From Agaricus subrufescens (lineage: Eukaryota; Basidiomycota; Agaricomycetes; Agaricales; Agaricaceae): a stretch of 64,000 nucleotides of DNA. The stretch is taken from positions 2,108,001 to 2,172,000 of the forward strand of contig CM057060.1 of assembly GCA_029945375.1 (NCBI GenBank). Reading direction: 5' to 3'. Positions 1-10,512 of the stretch are shown here, in pieces. Both the position numbers and the translations under genes were made by a program. How positions within the stretch are numbered: the stretch's first letter is position 1; every line of letters starts with the position of its first letter. The notes under the pieces are model-generated. The model worked only from the letters and a program-made list of their open reading frames with translations. It was not told the origin of the DNA and ran no database searches.

Positions 1-3000
1 TGGTGGCCAGATACTGCAGGGCACCTACAGCAGAGAGATAGGGAACTGATTTCATCTCAGCCTGCTCCTCGAGTGAGGGCACAATGTCCGAGAGCTCAGA
101 GCCAGGAGGTAGAGGGGTGGAAAGGGAGTTAGAATCATCCATATTGAACCGTTCTAGGAGCTCCTTGATGTAGTGCTCTTGGGAGAGGGAGATAGAACGC
201 TTAGAGCGATCCTGCTTCACCTGGATGCCCAGCAGAAGAGTGGTAGAGCCTAGATCTCGCAGTTTGAAGTGCCGAGACAGCTCCAAGACAGCAGAGGCCA
301 TGGCTGCATCGCTTTTAGAGACTAGGGTAATGTCATCAATGAAGACAGGCACTATGACCTTGATGTCTCCCTTGGAATAGATGTAGATAGAGTTGTTGGA
401 GTGAAGTCTGGAGTAGCCAATACCCTCTAGAACACCTCGGAGCTTCTTACTCCACTGTCTGGCAGCCTGCTTAAGGCCATAGAGCGATTTTCGGAGCCTG
501 AAGACCATATTAGGTCCCCCAGTATGATAGCCCTCTGGTTGCCTCATGTAGATCTCCTCCTCGAGTTCCCCATAAGTGAAGGCAGAGGAGATGTCAACAG
601 AACGCATTTTGTAGCCCTCTCTAGCAGCCAGAGCTATAATGAGTCTCAGAGAAGCAGGACAAAATGTAGGGGCAAAGACCTCGGTGTAATCGAAGCCAGG
701 ACGCTGGGAGAAGCCCTTAGCAACAAGGCGAGCCCTATAGCGCTCAATAGAGCCGTCGGCATGCCTTTTTACCTTGAAGACCCAGCCAGAGTTGACTACC
801 TTCTTACCAGGAGGCAGCTCAGTGAGTTCCCAAGTCCTGTTAGCCTCGAGATTGAAGATTTCAGTGTTACAGGCATCGACCCAGTGTTCCCTGTCAGGGG
901 ACTGCATAGCCAGCCTGTAGGTGCGAGGATCAGCTGTAGAAACAGCCCCAGCAAACTCGACCTCATAGAAGTCAGTATCAGCTGAAAGAGCAGCCTCATC
1001 GTCGTCTTCTGGGTCTCTAGCAGGCAAATTAGGTTGCCTGACCTTCCACCAGTCACCAGGGGGCTTCCGAATGCGCCCAGTGCGACGTGGCACTCTGGGA
1101 GGCTCAGGGGGCACTCCAGAAGTGGGAGGAGTCACAGGGAGCGGAATCGGAGCTTGTGGAGGTGGAGTAGCAGGGCTAGGAGGTGGAGGAGCAGGGAGAG
1201 GAGTCTCCTCTTCGAGAGGAACAGCAGGAGAACTAGGAATGGGAGGCTGAAAGCGAGCAGGGAGAGGGCTAGTATCACCCCCTTCATCTAGGAGAGGTGG
1301 CACTCCGAAATGCGACGTTGGTGGTGCAGGAGAGGGCTCAGAAACATTCTGAGACTCAGGGGAGGGGGGAGGGCCAGCAAATGATGGAACAGCATCGAGT
1401 TGGGCTCTAGAAGTCCCAGGAAAGTACCTTTCATCGAAATCAGCTCTCTCCGAGATCACTGAACGCTTAGTGACTGGATTGTAGAACTTCCAGCCCTTGT
1501 AGCCTGCAGGATAGCCAATAAACACACATTTTTCGTAGTGAGGCTCTAGAGAAGTCCTCTTATCTCGTTGTACATGCACATAGGCAGTGCACCCCCATAC
1601 TCGGAGGTGGGAGACATCAGGCTTTCGCTTATAGAAGGCCTGGAAGGGTGTAGTGCCAGAGAGCGACGCTGTAGGCAGCCTATTCCAGACATGGACCATA
1701 GAAGACACACACACCCCCCAGAAAGAGGCAGGAAGTCGAGATTCCGAGAGCATAGCAGTGATTCTTTCACCCATAGTCCTATTAGCTCTCTCCGCAAGGC
1801 CATTCTGCTGAGGCCTGTTGCGAGTAGAGTGCCTCCTTTCGATCCCAGACTGCTCCGTGAACGTTAGGAACGCTTTAGACATGTATTCACCTCCCTTGTC
1901 ATCCTGTAGAGCCCGAATTTTGACTCCAAGTTGATTTTCGGCCCAAGATTTGTAGACTTTGAATGCTTCAAAGGCTTCTGACTTGCTTTTAAGCAAGTGT
2001 ACAGCCCGGAATCCTGTCGCGTCGTCTATAAAGGTAATCCAGTACTTGTAGCCTGAGTGGGAAGCGACTGGGAGCGGTCCGTGAAGATCTGAGTGCACCA
2101 ACTCGAGAGGAGATCGATTATGGTTGAGGGAGGGAGTGAATGGCAGTGAATGCATCTTTCCTGCAAGGCAGGGCTCGCATATAGGGTCAGGAGAGGCATT
2201 AGAATCGAGTTTGAGGCCTGTAACAAGGTCCTTACTCAACATAGACTTCACATCAGCATAATTGTGATGAATGAAGCGACGATGCCACAGGGAGAGGTCA
2301 GCTGGCAGTGTAGAGACAGCAAAAGCGGCCTCGGAAGTGATAGTAGAGCCATCTAGCTCAGCAGAGTTGTTGGAGTGGATAGTGGCTGTAAAAAGCGTTG
2401 TTCCCTTGCACTGGAAAGCGATAGAGCGAGCAGAAATGGTGATATTGAAGCCCTTGTGCTGAGCAAGGTATAAACATGACAGCAGATTACTCCTGAGGTC
2501 AGGAACATGCAGTACCCTCGAAAACTCGACCGCTCTAGCCTCCTTTCCATTAACAACTGGTTTAAACACCACAGAACCTATCCCCGCAGAGTATACAACT
2601 GAATTATCAGCTAATCGGATGGGAATGCGATTGGGGCAGTAGTTCTTGAACCAGTGACGATGTGGGGTCATATGAGAAGTGGCCCCAGTGTCTGCAAGCC
2701 AATGGAAGTCAGCATTGAGCTGTAGAGGTGTAGAAAGCGAAGGGGAAGGGGAGGGATGTGAGGCACTTGCATTTCCAGCAAATTCACGGACTCTCTGCGC
2801 TTTTTCGGGGCTAGAAGTCGAAGAGGAGCTTGCTGCAGAGCCTGAGGCGTTGTTTGAAGCGTCCTGAGCCTTGTTAGCCTTATTTCCGCGAGTTCTGGGC
2901 TTCTGAGCATCCTCCTGGGCGCGTTTCTTCGCCTTTTCGAACGGCCAGCACTTCTCCACCTTGTGGCCAGTCCTCCCACAGAAATCGCAGGTATCTGACG

Positions 3001-3138
3001 CATTTTTGAAGCCAGAGCGAGCGGCTAGAGCCTGGGAGCCTCCCAAAGCGTCCCCAGCGCGTTTTTTGCGTTGTATATCCTCTGTGACAAAGGCCTGATG
3101 AATGGTGGTCTTGTCCAGCTTGTCCATAAGTAAAAGAG
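1..3138 (-). CDS. Copia-A gag(C-term)-protease-integrase-RT polyprotein, partial
   Basis: I checked this minus-strand frame codon by codon and found no stop over about 1,045 codons, so the part in the window is intact and runs off the left edge. In order it shows the gag zinc knuckle CDFCGRTGHKVEKC (about 2996-2950), the aspartic protease motif DTGATSH (about 2695-2670), the integrase core with HSDLHG near 2090, QDDKGGEY near 1900 and QQNGLAE near 1800, a proline-rich linker, and copia reverse transcriptase with catalytic FIDD at 343-332 instead of the usual YVDD. The product would convert element RNA to cDNA and integrate it. The N-terminal half of gag is cut off by LINE-1. Confidence 0.9.
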
Positions 3139-3151
3139 ACAAGGAGAAGGC

Positions 3152-3836
3152 CTCCCGGGTATTGTCCCATCCCGAGTCCGCGTGTGTGCTTAGGCACATC
3201 CGCCGCCTCGTCAACCCCAACGGCCTCGTCCCGCTCCAGGCCGCCACCCCCACCTCCACATTGTATCTCAAAATCATCGATGTACCACTCATTCCGGCCC
3301 CTCCCGCCTCATGGATCGTCGCGCAGCGCACCGCCTTCGTCGCTGCTATGCAAAAATCACCGATCGGACAATCTCTTGCCCGACAAGTCAAACACGCGGT
3401 CCGTTTCATGCGGACCTCAAAACACTCCGACACTTGCATTGCTTGGGTCGACATCCAGGATTCCGTCTCGGGCCGCACGGCCCGCGACTTCATCGGTAAG
3501 CACGTCCTCATTGGAGGGTGTAACTGTCAAATCCGAGGCACTGCACCCCGGCCCGGCTCCATCCTCTGCACTCGCTGCCAGAGATGGGGTCATCATGCTG
3601 ACGTATGTCGCTCTAAGGGCATACGGTGTCCACACTGCGCGGGTCCGCACACTGCCGACTCACACGTCCAGGCCGCGATCGCTATGAAACGCAATCCCGA
3701 TGACCGCCACTGCGCCAATTGTTCCGCGAGCAAGAAGAAGAAGACAGCGCACTCCACAACGGACATGAAGTGTCCGTTCTGGACCAACAGATTCGACCGG
3801 GACTGGCTTCGTCGCCAGTTCACATCGACAAAGTAA
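3152..3836 (+). pseudogene. LINE-1 ORF1 gag-like protein, C-terminal fragment
   Basis: The fragment is open for about 228 codons. It matches the C-terminal 40% of the LINE-6 protein, including the zinc-knuckle cluster CTRCQRWGHHADVC, a second CPHC..H knuckle, and the CPFWTNRFDRDWLRRQF end block. It is 5'-truncated at insertion and has no start codon of its own. Any upstream methionine in this frame comes from antisense Copia-A sequence. The role expected from the family is RNA-binding (ORF1p/Gag-like). Confidence 0.85.
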
Positions 3837-4256
3837 TCGGCTGTCATGGTCGGTTTCGGGACCTTGCGTTGACTGGACCCACAATTTTCTTTCGCTTTAA
3901 CGTTCGCGATGGACACCGCTGGTCATCATGCCGGTAGATACGGGGCTTGGAGTTGCTGGGATGTTTGCTTGAGCTTATAGCTCGTTTCGGTCGGTACTCT
4001 CTTTGCTTCAATATTTCGATTCATAAGTTTTGTGTTTGTGTGTTCGGGTTCTTATGCGCTTGACCTCGTCGCGCGGATACGTTTCTTTCCCGCCCATGTA
4101 AGTGTTCGATTTTGTATGCGTCTGGCGGCCGCACTTGGATACGCGTTATGGCATCCCTATTAGACTAGTAAGCCCGGAGTATCTAACCGGATGTCATATA
4201 GCTAGTTTAATAAAAGGTCCACCAAGAGGTGCCGTTGATTATAAAAAAAAAAAAAA
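3152..4256 (+). mobile_element. LINE-1: 5'-truncated ORF1-only non-LTR element
   Basis: The insertion is flanked by a 13-bp target duplication, acaaggagaaggc at 3139-3151 and acgaggagaaggc at 4256-4268 (one mismatch), and ends in a poly(A) run. It holds the C-terminal part of ORF1, then about 400 bp of 3' UTR closing with the family tail (aggtccaccaagaggtgcc). It lies in the gag gene of Copia-A in opposite orientation. No reverse transcriptase follows ORF1. Confidence 0.9.
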
Positions 4257-4694
4257 CGAGGAGAAGGCGGAATAGTCGTCGGGGAGGGCTCTGATGAGTG
4301 CCATTGATGCCAGCTCATCATCTAGCATGTTGAGAGTGAAGTCTGTGGGTCTAAGCTCCTTAATGCGTCGCTTGCAGCCTTCTACTCTGTTGATAAGGGA
4401 TTGTAGGGACTCTTCCTCGAGTTTTCGGATGCTGAACAGCTCATCATAAGCATTAAATCGCATCCCAGCCTTCTTCTGCCTGTGTACAGCCTCCAGAGCC
4501 TCCCACATCTTCACGGGGTCATCCTGGATGCCATTAAAGTGCACCCTCTGCTCCTGTTCAACCATAAGGAATAGCCAGCCAGCAGCCTTGTCACAACAAG
4601 CCTCGTAAGCGTCCAGAGCGTCCGCTTCAGCCTGGGTAACAGTGGAGGAGACAGTAGGGGACTTCTGCTTGCCAGAGATGATTCTCCATAGCAT
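4257..4694 (-). CDS. Copia-A gag, N-terminal part
   Basis: This encodes about 145 residues of copia gag (UBN2/retrotrans_gag type), with LWRIISGKQKSP near the N-terminus and RIKELRPTDFTLNMLDDELA and IRALPDDYSAFSS before the break. It continues in frame at 3138 once LINE-1 is removed. The true gag start lies beyond LINE-2, whose 5' end cuts the gene at about 4694. The methionine at 4694 is probably an accident of the junction. Confidence 0.8.
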
Positions 4695-6490
4695 TCCTTC
4701 CTTGACCTCTTACCACTACCTTCCTCTTTTGGAAGCCTCTGTGGTTTAGCTGCGCTAGTAGGGAATACAATTCATTATGCCTCCTAAACGTCGCAATAAG
4801 TCTCAACAACCTCCTCCGGCAGGTACGCCTGCCCCGCCGCGTCGCGAGACGCTGCAGGAATTTGCGGACGAGGACTGGGATTCTCCAGGCCCCGCCCCTC
4901 CTGTCCCCGAACTTGAGCCCTCCTTCTTTGTGGGCACTCTGTCTAATCCTAGCCAGTCCTATGTTGGCGGCACCCCCTTCCAGTCTGAACGGGCTTCGGC
5001 CTCCAGACCAGGAAATCTTCTTCCACCAGCGGAGATTCTCTCTGCTTTTGATTCAGCACCTCGACACGAGTTGACGGAAGTCACTCAGTCTCTTCTGGGC
5101 AAACGGCCTGAACAACCGTCTCCGACCCCCTCCGCTATGTTGACCACAGAATCGCCAGCTCGCATTCCTGTGGAAGTTTCTCCAGACCCCCTGGTCCCAG
5201 AGATTCCCTATACTAGAGATAACGTTCCAGGACGAGATCTCTTCTTTTCTACACTTGAGGATTATACGTCTTCACTCACTGCTGCGGATAGCGACACTCC
5301 CCGGTTTCTATCCATGATACTCACAAGCCTTCAGATCCTACTTTGGGACCGGGCTGTTCTCGATCTCAAATGCGACGGTGGCTTCACTGTTGCCAATTTA
5401 CTCGATGGACTACCACGTTCTCAACGCGTGGATTTCGCTCCCCTCCCTACCGGTACCTCGGGTCAAGCCCCTCGGCCTATCCCGAAACCTCATGTCAAGC
5501 GGACTAAAGTTACGCCGCCATCCCCTCCTCCCAAGCCGAGTGCTCCAGCGAAAGCTGATCGTGCACAGGCTCCTGTTCTTCAACAGCGTCCGCCTCCTTC
5601 GGAGGCTCCCGCTGTTTCTGTTGCTGCGCCCAAGCGTCGTCGTCGTCAGGGCAAACATACTATCCATGGCCCTTCGCGCCGAGGTATCTCCGTCCGTACA
5701 CCGAGTGTCTTGAACTTCAAGGCTACTCAAATCACCTCGGAGATCTTATTAGATCTCAACAAACTTATCGCGAAGAATCTACCCGAGTCCTCAGACTTGG
5801 TTATCCTTTCTTCCCTTGATGAAGGCGGCCCGGGGAAATTTTTCCTAACTACCAGCCGCGTTCCTACCAGATCAGAATCCGACTTCGTGCTCAAGCACAT
5901 CAAGGCGCGGTTCCCTGTCCCAGAAGGTGCGAACCCCATTCGCAGGTCCTCCATCATGTCCACCTCCTACCTCAAGGTGTTGGACATCCCTATCACCGAT
6001 CCTACCTCCAAGGAATGGCTCGCCCCCACTTCGGCTCGTATCCACGACGAGTTCCGAAAATCCATAGTCGGCTTAGCGTTAGCCGACGACATTCGCAACA
6101 TCCGTGTCATGCGGACTTCTCCCCACTCTGACACATGCGTTGCATGGGTCGACATCGCCGATTCGGTTTCCGGTGCTAACGCCAAAGGTTACATCGGTAA
6201 GCATATTCAAGTCGCTGGAGTCAATTGCAGGATTGCCGGCGCTCGTCCCCATTCCGGCTCTGTCTTGTGCACCCGGTGCTATAGATGGGGTCATCATTCT
6301 AGCAAGTGCCGCCGGGAAGGTGTGCGCTGCCCACTCTGCGGGGGTCCTCATCGGGAGGACTCGCATCATCTCATGGTTCCGGCCAAATCGGTTGAGAACC
6401 GGCATTGTGTGAACTGTACCGCATCGAAGCGGGAAAAGCGCAATCACTCCGCCCTGGATCGAAAGAGTTGTCCGTTCTGGGCCCATCGGA
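4693..6490 (+). mobile_element. LINE-2: ORF1-only element with intact 5' end, 3' end lost
   Basis: The 5' end (from about 4693) matches that of LINE-8: a pyrimidine-rich leader with the CTTCC-TCTTTT-GGAAG hairpin at 4720-4735, then ORF1. The 3' UTR and poly(A) are missing. After codon CPFWAHR (about 6490) the sequence switches to the antisense leader of Copia-A. It therefore lies between the Copia-A primer-binding site and gag, with no target duplication left to see. Confidence 0.75.
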
Positions 6491-6567
6491 AGCGAAATAG
6501 ATTCAAGAAGGAAAATAGATTCAAGAAGGAAAAGAGGAAGAGAAGATTGAGTGAGGTTGGTGAATGA
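4777..6567 (+). CDS. LINE-2 ORF1 gag-like protein (subfamily beta)
   Basis: This is a 596-residue ORF starting MPPKRRNKSQQPPPAG. The N-terminal half is low-complexity, rich in Pro, Ser and Ala, with a basic stretch around residues 285-300. The C-terminal half has a conserved domain (YLKVLDIPITDP, RVMRTSPHSDTCVAWVDI, IGKHI) and a knuckle cluster (CTRCYRWGHHSSKC, CPLCGGPHREDSHH, CVNC, CPFW) at about residues 495-575. It resembles LINE ORF1 or Gag proteins that coat element RNA. The last ~25 basic residues are not native: they are read from the antisense Copia-A leader after the 3' truncation. It is otherwise free of stops. Confidence 0.82.
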   Translation: MPPKRRNKSQQPPPAGTPAPPRRETLQEFADEDWDSPGPAPPVPELEPSFFVGTLSNPSQSYVGGTPFQSERASASRPGNLLPPAEILSAFDSAPRHELTEVTQSLLGKRPEQPSPTPSAMLTTESPARIPVEVSPDPLVPEIPYTRDNVPGRDLFFSTLEDYTSSLTAADSDTPRFLSMILTSLQILLWDRAVLDLKCDGGFTVANLLDGLPRSQRVDFAPLPTGTSGQAPRPIPKPHVKRTKVTPPSPPPKPSAPAKADRAQAPVLQQRPPPSEAPAVSVAAPKRRRRQGKHTIHGPSRRGISVRTPSVLNFKATQITSEILLDLNKLIAKNLPESSDLVILSSLDEGGPGKFFLTTSRVPTRSESDFVLKHIKARFPVPEGANPIRRSSIMSTSYLKVLDIPITDPTSKEWLAPTSARIHDEFRKSIVGLALADDIRNIRVMRTSPHSDTCVAWVDIADSVSGANAKGYIGKHIQVAGVNCRIAGARPHSGSVLCTRCYRWGHHSSKCRREGVRCPLCGGPHREDSHHLMVPAKSVENRHCVNCTASKREKRNHSALDRKSCPFWAHRKRNRFKKENRFKKEKRKRRLSEVGE

Positions 6568-6596
6568 AAACTTGTTTTTCCAGTAGTTAGAAGCCA
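6491..6596 (-). other. Copia-A 5' leader fragment
   Basis: The minus strand is pyrimidine-rich and includes an imperfect duplicated unit around cttcttgaatctatttt. The part next to the primer-binding site (6562-6596) matches the Copia-D leader at 14819-14853, which identifies it as copia 5' UTR rather than LINE sequence. Confidence 0.6.
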
Positions 6597-6608
6597 GGGC
6601 CCATAACC
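6597..6608 (-). promoter_or_regulatory. Copia-A primer-binding site
   Basis: GGTTATGGGCCC directly follows the 5' LTR on the minus strand. The same 12-mer follows the LTRs of Copia-D, G and I. It is the copia-type PBS known to pair with an internal (anticodon-arm) fragment of initiator tRNA-Met rather than its 3' end. The tRNA match itself was not checked against this genome. Confidence 0.75.
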
Positions 6609-6906
6609 TGTCAGATGTAGAACGTAGCGCGTGCGGAGACGGTTCTAACGGTGGTAGTCATGAGTGAATCAGATTAAAATTAAATGAGATATCCTGTGAA
6701 CAAGTCTAAGAAGCTATCTATCAAGATACAGAACTCTATACTCACCTGTGAACAAGTCTAAGAAGCTAAGGGCTTCTAGAGCGTTCACAGGCAAGTTCAA
6801 CATGTGCTTACTAATATATCACATGATTGGAAAGTCGTACCATCTCTAAGTCCATATACAAGACTGTTGGGGCACTCTAACACAAGACTGCTGGGGCAGT
6901 CTAACA
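6609..6906 (-). repeat. Copia-A 5' LTR (298 bp)
   Basis: On the minus strand it begins TGTTAGACTGCCCCAGCAG and ends TGACA next to the PBS. The length equals that of the Copia-C LTR at 14521-14818, and the two are highly similar. It contains a 52-bp direct duplication with splice-like borders (6694-6745, donor CAG|GTGAGT, acceptor CACAG). Confidence 0.88.
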
Positions 6907-8864
6907 CACCCCTAAATGTCTCTACAAAGCCAGGCAGGGGGTATGACACCTGAAACCTTGGCAGACCTCCTCAGTCTTGGCGCTCTCTACTGCCTCAAGA
7001 GCCGCTTCACTCTACTCGCCCTCCCAGGTGCCCGGAAAGAAGCATCGATTGGCCAGCATGTTGTCGACTGCCGCTGACATCGTGCAGACTACCTCCCCCG
7101 ACGAGAACTTTGTTGGTTATGCTGGCGAGCTTCTTCGTCTCATCTTCATCATCTTGTGAAGTAGCGCTCACAAGAATGTTGAATTTCAGAACATGGCAGG
7201 CCACACCTCTTTCGAGGTTGCGCTCACAATGCTTATCGCTCAGGCTGGACCGCCGCCCCCTTCCCCGGTCAAGCCCACCACCCCCCTTCCCCCCTCAACC
7301 CCGGTTGTTCCCTCAAGTCGCCCTCGGTCTCCTATGGCCGAGGACGAGGTAGCCACTCCGGTCCCGAAAAAAGTCCGGATCCAGTCACCCGGGTCCACCC
7401 CAAAGGAAGCCGCCCCTAAGAAGCGTGCCCCGGCTGCGCCCGCAGCTGTTCGAGCACCTCCTAGGAGCAACCTCAAGGCAAAGCCGGCCCCAGTCCCCTC
7501 TCTTCCCAAAGCCCCGGCTCCCTCCTCTGCCCCCGCTGTGTCCCGACGTGCTCCCACACACAAGGGCAAGCACACTAGCCATGGCTCGAAGCACTGTGGG
7601 GTCCTCATTCATCCACCAGCCGGATCTTCTATCCATGCTATTAATATCACGCCTGATATCCTCCGGGAGTGTAACCGCCACCTCAAGGATGACCTCAAGT
7701 CCGAGGTCATTCTGGAATCTTCTGTTGACTCAGCATCCGGCATTTTCATTGCCGCTTCCTGAGTTCTTTCTAAACCTGAATCTGCGTGCGTGCTCAGGCA
7801 TGTACGCCGCCTCGTCGACCCCAACGGACTCATCCCCCTCCAGTCCGCTACCCCCACCTCCACGTCCTACCTCAAGGTTCTGGACGTACCACTAGTTCCG
7901 GCTCCCCCCGCCACCTGGCTCCAGGCGCAACGCGAGGCGTTCACCGTCGCGATGCACAACTCTCCAGTGGGTAAACCCTTATCCGCTCACATCAAACACG
8001 CTGTCCGTTTCATGCGGACATCACGTAAGTCCGATACTTGCATTGCCTGGATCGACATAGCAGACTCTGTCTCTGGCCGCACAGCCCAGGACTTCATTGG
8101 TAAGCACATCTTCATTGGCGGGCGCAACTGTCAAATCCACGGTGCTGCCCCGCAGCCCAGTTCTGCTCTCTGCACTCGGTGTCAGAGGTGGGGCCACCAC
8201 ACTGATGTATGCCGGTCAAAGGGCATACGCTGTCCTCATTGCGCGGGCCCGCACTCAGCCTACTCGCATATCCAGGCGTCCATAGCGATGAAGAGGAATC
8301 CGGACGACCGCCATTGCGCCAACTGCTCAGCAGTGAAGAAGAAGAATTTGGCGCACTCCACAACGGACACGAAGTGTCTGTTCTGGAATAATCGCTTTGA
8401 TCGGGATTGGCTTCGCCGCCAGTTCCCATCCAAGAAGTAGTAGGAGTCACGTCTTATTTTGGGAGCGTGCGCTGTTCGGTACCCACCATTTCTCCTTTGC
8501 CCTCTTGTCTGCAATCATAAACTGGCTCGACAGAAAATCAGGGCTGTATCCAGGTTCATATGTGGGTGGTATGTGTTTGCTGAGCTACGGTTCGTTTTGC
8601 CCACCTTATTATGTATGGACTTATCATTTCTTTTTCCTTTATGACTTGTTTTCTTTTTCTCTCCTCGAGGCGATGATTTTTCCGCCGGATACGTTTAACT
8701 TTGTTGTTCGGGGCTTAATGTTTTTTCTCTTTTGGCAACGCGTCATGGCAGCCGTATTCTTGTAGTGTGCCCAGACTATCTACCTGGATGTCCTATAGCT
8801 ACTTGAATAGAAGGTCCACCAAGAGGTGCCATTGATACAAAAAAAAAAAAAAAAACAAAAAAAA
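6907..8864 (+). mobile_element. LINE-3: ORF1-only element (subfamily alpha), 5' end cut by Copia-A
   Basis: Homology to LINE-5 starts around 6930. The left border is the Copia-A LTR. ORF1 is followed by about 400 bp of 3' UTR with the same terminal sequence as LINE-1 and LINE-6 (aggtccaccaagaggtgcc) and an A-rich tail interrupted by one C. To its right is Copia-B in opposite orientation, so LINE-3 inserted into Copia-B. The left half of that target lies outside the window. Confidence 0.82.
6930..8440 (+). pseudogene. LINE-3 ORF1 gag-like protein, two nonsense codons
   Basis: One reading frame with TGA at 7157-7159 and 7760-7762; the second replaces an Arg codon of the copies. It covers the conserved VPGKKHRLASMLSTAADIV block, the Pro/Ala/Lys-rich middle, the KGKHTSHG motif, and the C-terminal knuckles (CTRCQRWGHHTDVC, CPHCAGPH, CANC, CLFW). 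The N-terminal ~100 residues are missing. Confidence 0.85.
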
Positions 8865-10493
8865 GGAGTTAGAATCATCCATATTGAACAGTTCTAGGAG
8901 CTCCTTGATGTAGTGCTCTTGGGAGAGGGAGATGGAATGCTTAGAGCGATCCTGCTTCACCTGAATGCCAAGCAGAAGTGTGGTAGAGCCTAGATCTCGC
9001 GGTTTGAAGTGCCGAGATAGCTCAGAGACAGCAGAGGCCATGGCTGCATTGCTTTTAGAGACTAGGGTAATGTCATCAATGAAGACAGGCACTATGACCT
9101 TAATGTCTCCCTTGGAATAGATGTAGATGGAGTTGTTGGAGTGAAGTCTAGAGTAGCCAATACCCTCTAGAACACCTCGGAGCTTCTTACTCCACTGTCT
9201 GGCAGCCTGCTTGAGGCCATAAAGCGATTTACGGAGCCTGAAGACCATATTAGGGCCTCCAGTATGATAGCCCTCTGGTTGCCTCATGTAGATCTCCTCT
9301 TCGAGTTCCCCATAAGTGAAGGCAGAGGAGATGTCAACAGAGCGCATTTTGTAGCCCTCTCTAGCAGCAAGAGCTATAATGAGTCTCAGAGAAGCAGGAC
9401 GAAATGTAGGGGCAAAGACCTCGGTGTAATCAAATCCAGGACGTTGGGAGAACCCTTTAGCAACAAGGTGAGCCCTATAGCGCTCAATAGAGCCGTCAGC
9501 ATGCCTTTTGACCTTGAATACCCAGCCAGAGTTGACTACCTTCTTACCAGGAGGCAGTTCAGTGAGTTCCCAAGTCCTGTTAGCCTCGAGATTGAATATC
9601 TCGGTGTTACAAGCATCGACCCAGTGTTCCCTGTCAGGGGACTGCATAGCCAGCCTGTAGGTGCGAGGATCAGCTGTAGAAACAGCCCCAGCAAACTCAA
9701 CCTCATAGAAGTCAGTATCAGCTGAAAGAGCAGCTTCATCGTCGTCTTCTGGGTCTCTAGCAGGCAGATTAGGTTGCCTGACCTTCCACCAGTCACCAGG
9801 GGGCTTCCAAACGCGCCCAGTGCGACGTGGGACTCTTGGAGGCTCAGGGGGCACTCCAGCAGTGGGGGGAGTTACAGGGAGCGGAATGGGAGCTTGTGGG
9901 GGCGGAGTAGCAGGGCTAGGAGGAGAAGGAGCAGGCAGAGGAGTCTCCTCTTCGAGAGGAACAGCAGAAGAACTCAGACTGGGAGGCTGAAAGCGAGCAG
10001 GGAGAGGGCTAGTATCACCCCCTTCATCTAGGAGAGGTGGCACTCCGAAATGCGACGTTGGTGGTGCAGGAGAAGGCTCAGAAGTAGTCTGAGGCTCAGG
10101 GGAGGGGGGAGGGCCAGCAAATGAAGGTACAGCATCGAGTTGGGCTCTAGAAGTGCCAGGAAAGTACCTCTCATCGAAATCAGCCCTCTCCGAGATCACT
10201 GAACGCTTAGTGACTGGATTATAGAACTTCCAGCCCTTGTAGCCTGCAGGATAGCCTATAAAGACGCATTTTTCGTAGTGAGGCTCCAGAGAAGTCCTCT
10301 TATCTCGCTGTACATGCACATAGGCAGTGCACCCCCATACTCGGAGGTGGGAGACATCAGGCTTTCGCTTATAGAAGGCCTGGAAGGGTGTAGTGCCAGA
10401 AAGCGACGCTGTAGGCAGCCTATTCCAGACATGGACCATAGAAGATACACATTCTCCCCAGAAAGAGGCAGGAAGTCGAGATTCCGAGAGCAT
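8799..10493 (-). CDS. Copia-B integrase C-term, linker and reverse transcriptase
   Basis: The 564-residue ORF is open from ASFWGECVSSMVHVWNRLP (integrase C-terminal region) through the Pro-rich linker to RT. RT motifs include YTEVFAPTFRPASLRLI, VDISSAFTYGELEEEIYM, YGLKQAARQW and catalytic FIDD. The frame then runs into the antisense poly(A) of LINE-3, read as a run of phenylalanines, so the RT end and RNase H are lost. The first methionine is a convenience start inside integrase; the native frame came from upstream but is cut by LINE-4. Confidence 0.82.
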   Translation of the reverse strand: MLSESRLPASFWGECVSSMVHVWNRLPTASLSGTTPFQAFYKRKPDVSHLRVWGCTAYVHVQRDKRTSLEPHYEKCVFIGYPAGYKGWKFYNPVTKRSVISERADFDERYFPGTSRAQLDAVPSFAGPPPSPEPQTTSEPSPAPPTSHFGVPPLLDEGGDTSPLPARFQPPSLSSSAVPLEEETPLPAPSPPSPATPPPQAPIPLPVTPPTAGVPPEPPRVPRRTGRVWKPPGDWWKVRQPNLPARDPEDDDEAALSADTDFYEVEFAGAVSTADPRTYRLAMQSPDREHWVDACNTEIFNLEANRTWELTELPPGKKVVNSGWVFKVKRHADGSIERYRAHLVAKGFSQRPGFDYTEVFAPTFRPASLRLIIALAAREGYKMRSVDISSAFTYGELEEEIYMRQPEGYHTGGPNMVFRLRKSLYGLKQAARQWSKKLRGVLEGIGYSRLHSNNSIYIYSKGDIKVIVPVFIDDITLVSKSNAAMASAVSELSRHFKPRDLGSTTLLLGIQVKQDRSKHSISLSQEHYIKELLELFNMDDSNSFFLFFFFFLYQWHLLVDLLFK

Positions 10494-10512
10494 AGCAGTG
10501 ATTCTTTCACCC

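Larger units (their letters stand above)
1..6906 (-). mobile_element. Copia-A, Ty1/copia LTR retrotransposon, 3' end outside window
   Basis: Reading on the minus strand from 6906 leftwards, the element shows a 5' LTR (6609-6906), a copia-type primer-binding site (6597-6608), a leader, gag (4694-4257), gag zinc knuckle, protease, integrase and reverse transcriptase (3138-1). The RNase H end and 3' LTR lie left of the window. LINE-2 separates leader from gag, and LINE-1 lies inside gag. Removing LINE-1 with one 13-bp target duplication restores the gag frame exactly. The right flank is LINE-3, so Copia-A probably inserted into LINE-3. Confidence 0.88.

Noticed and set aside
524..985. Plus-strand ORFs duplicated at 524-985 and 9264-9725
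   Set aside because: They are antisense shadows of the copia RT frame in Copia-A and Copia-B.
6491..6567. Lys/Arg-rich C-terminal tail of LINE-2 ORF1 as a novel basic domain
   Set aside because: LINE-8 and LINE-6 have a different C-terminus; this part matches the antisense copia leader, so it is a junction artefact.
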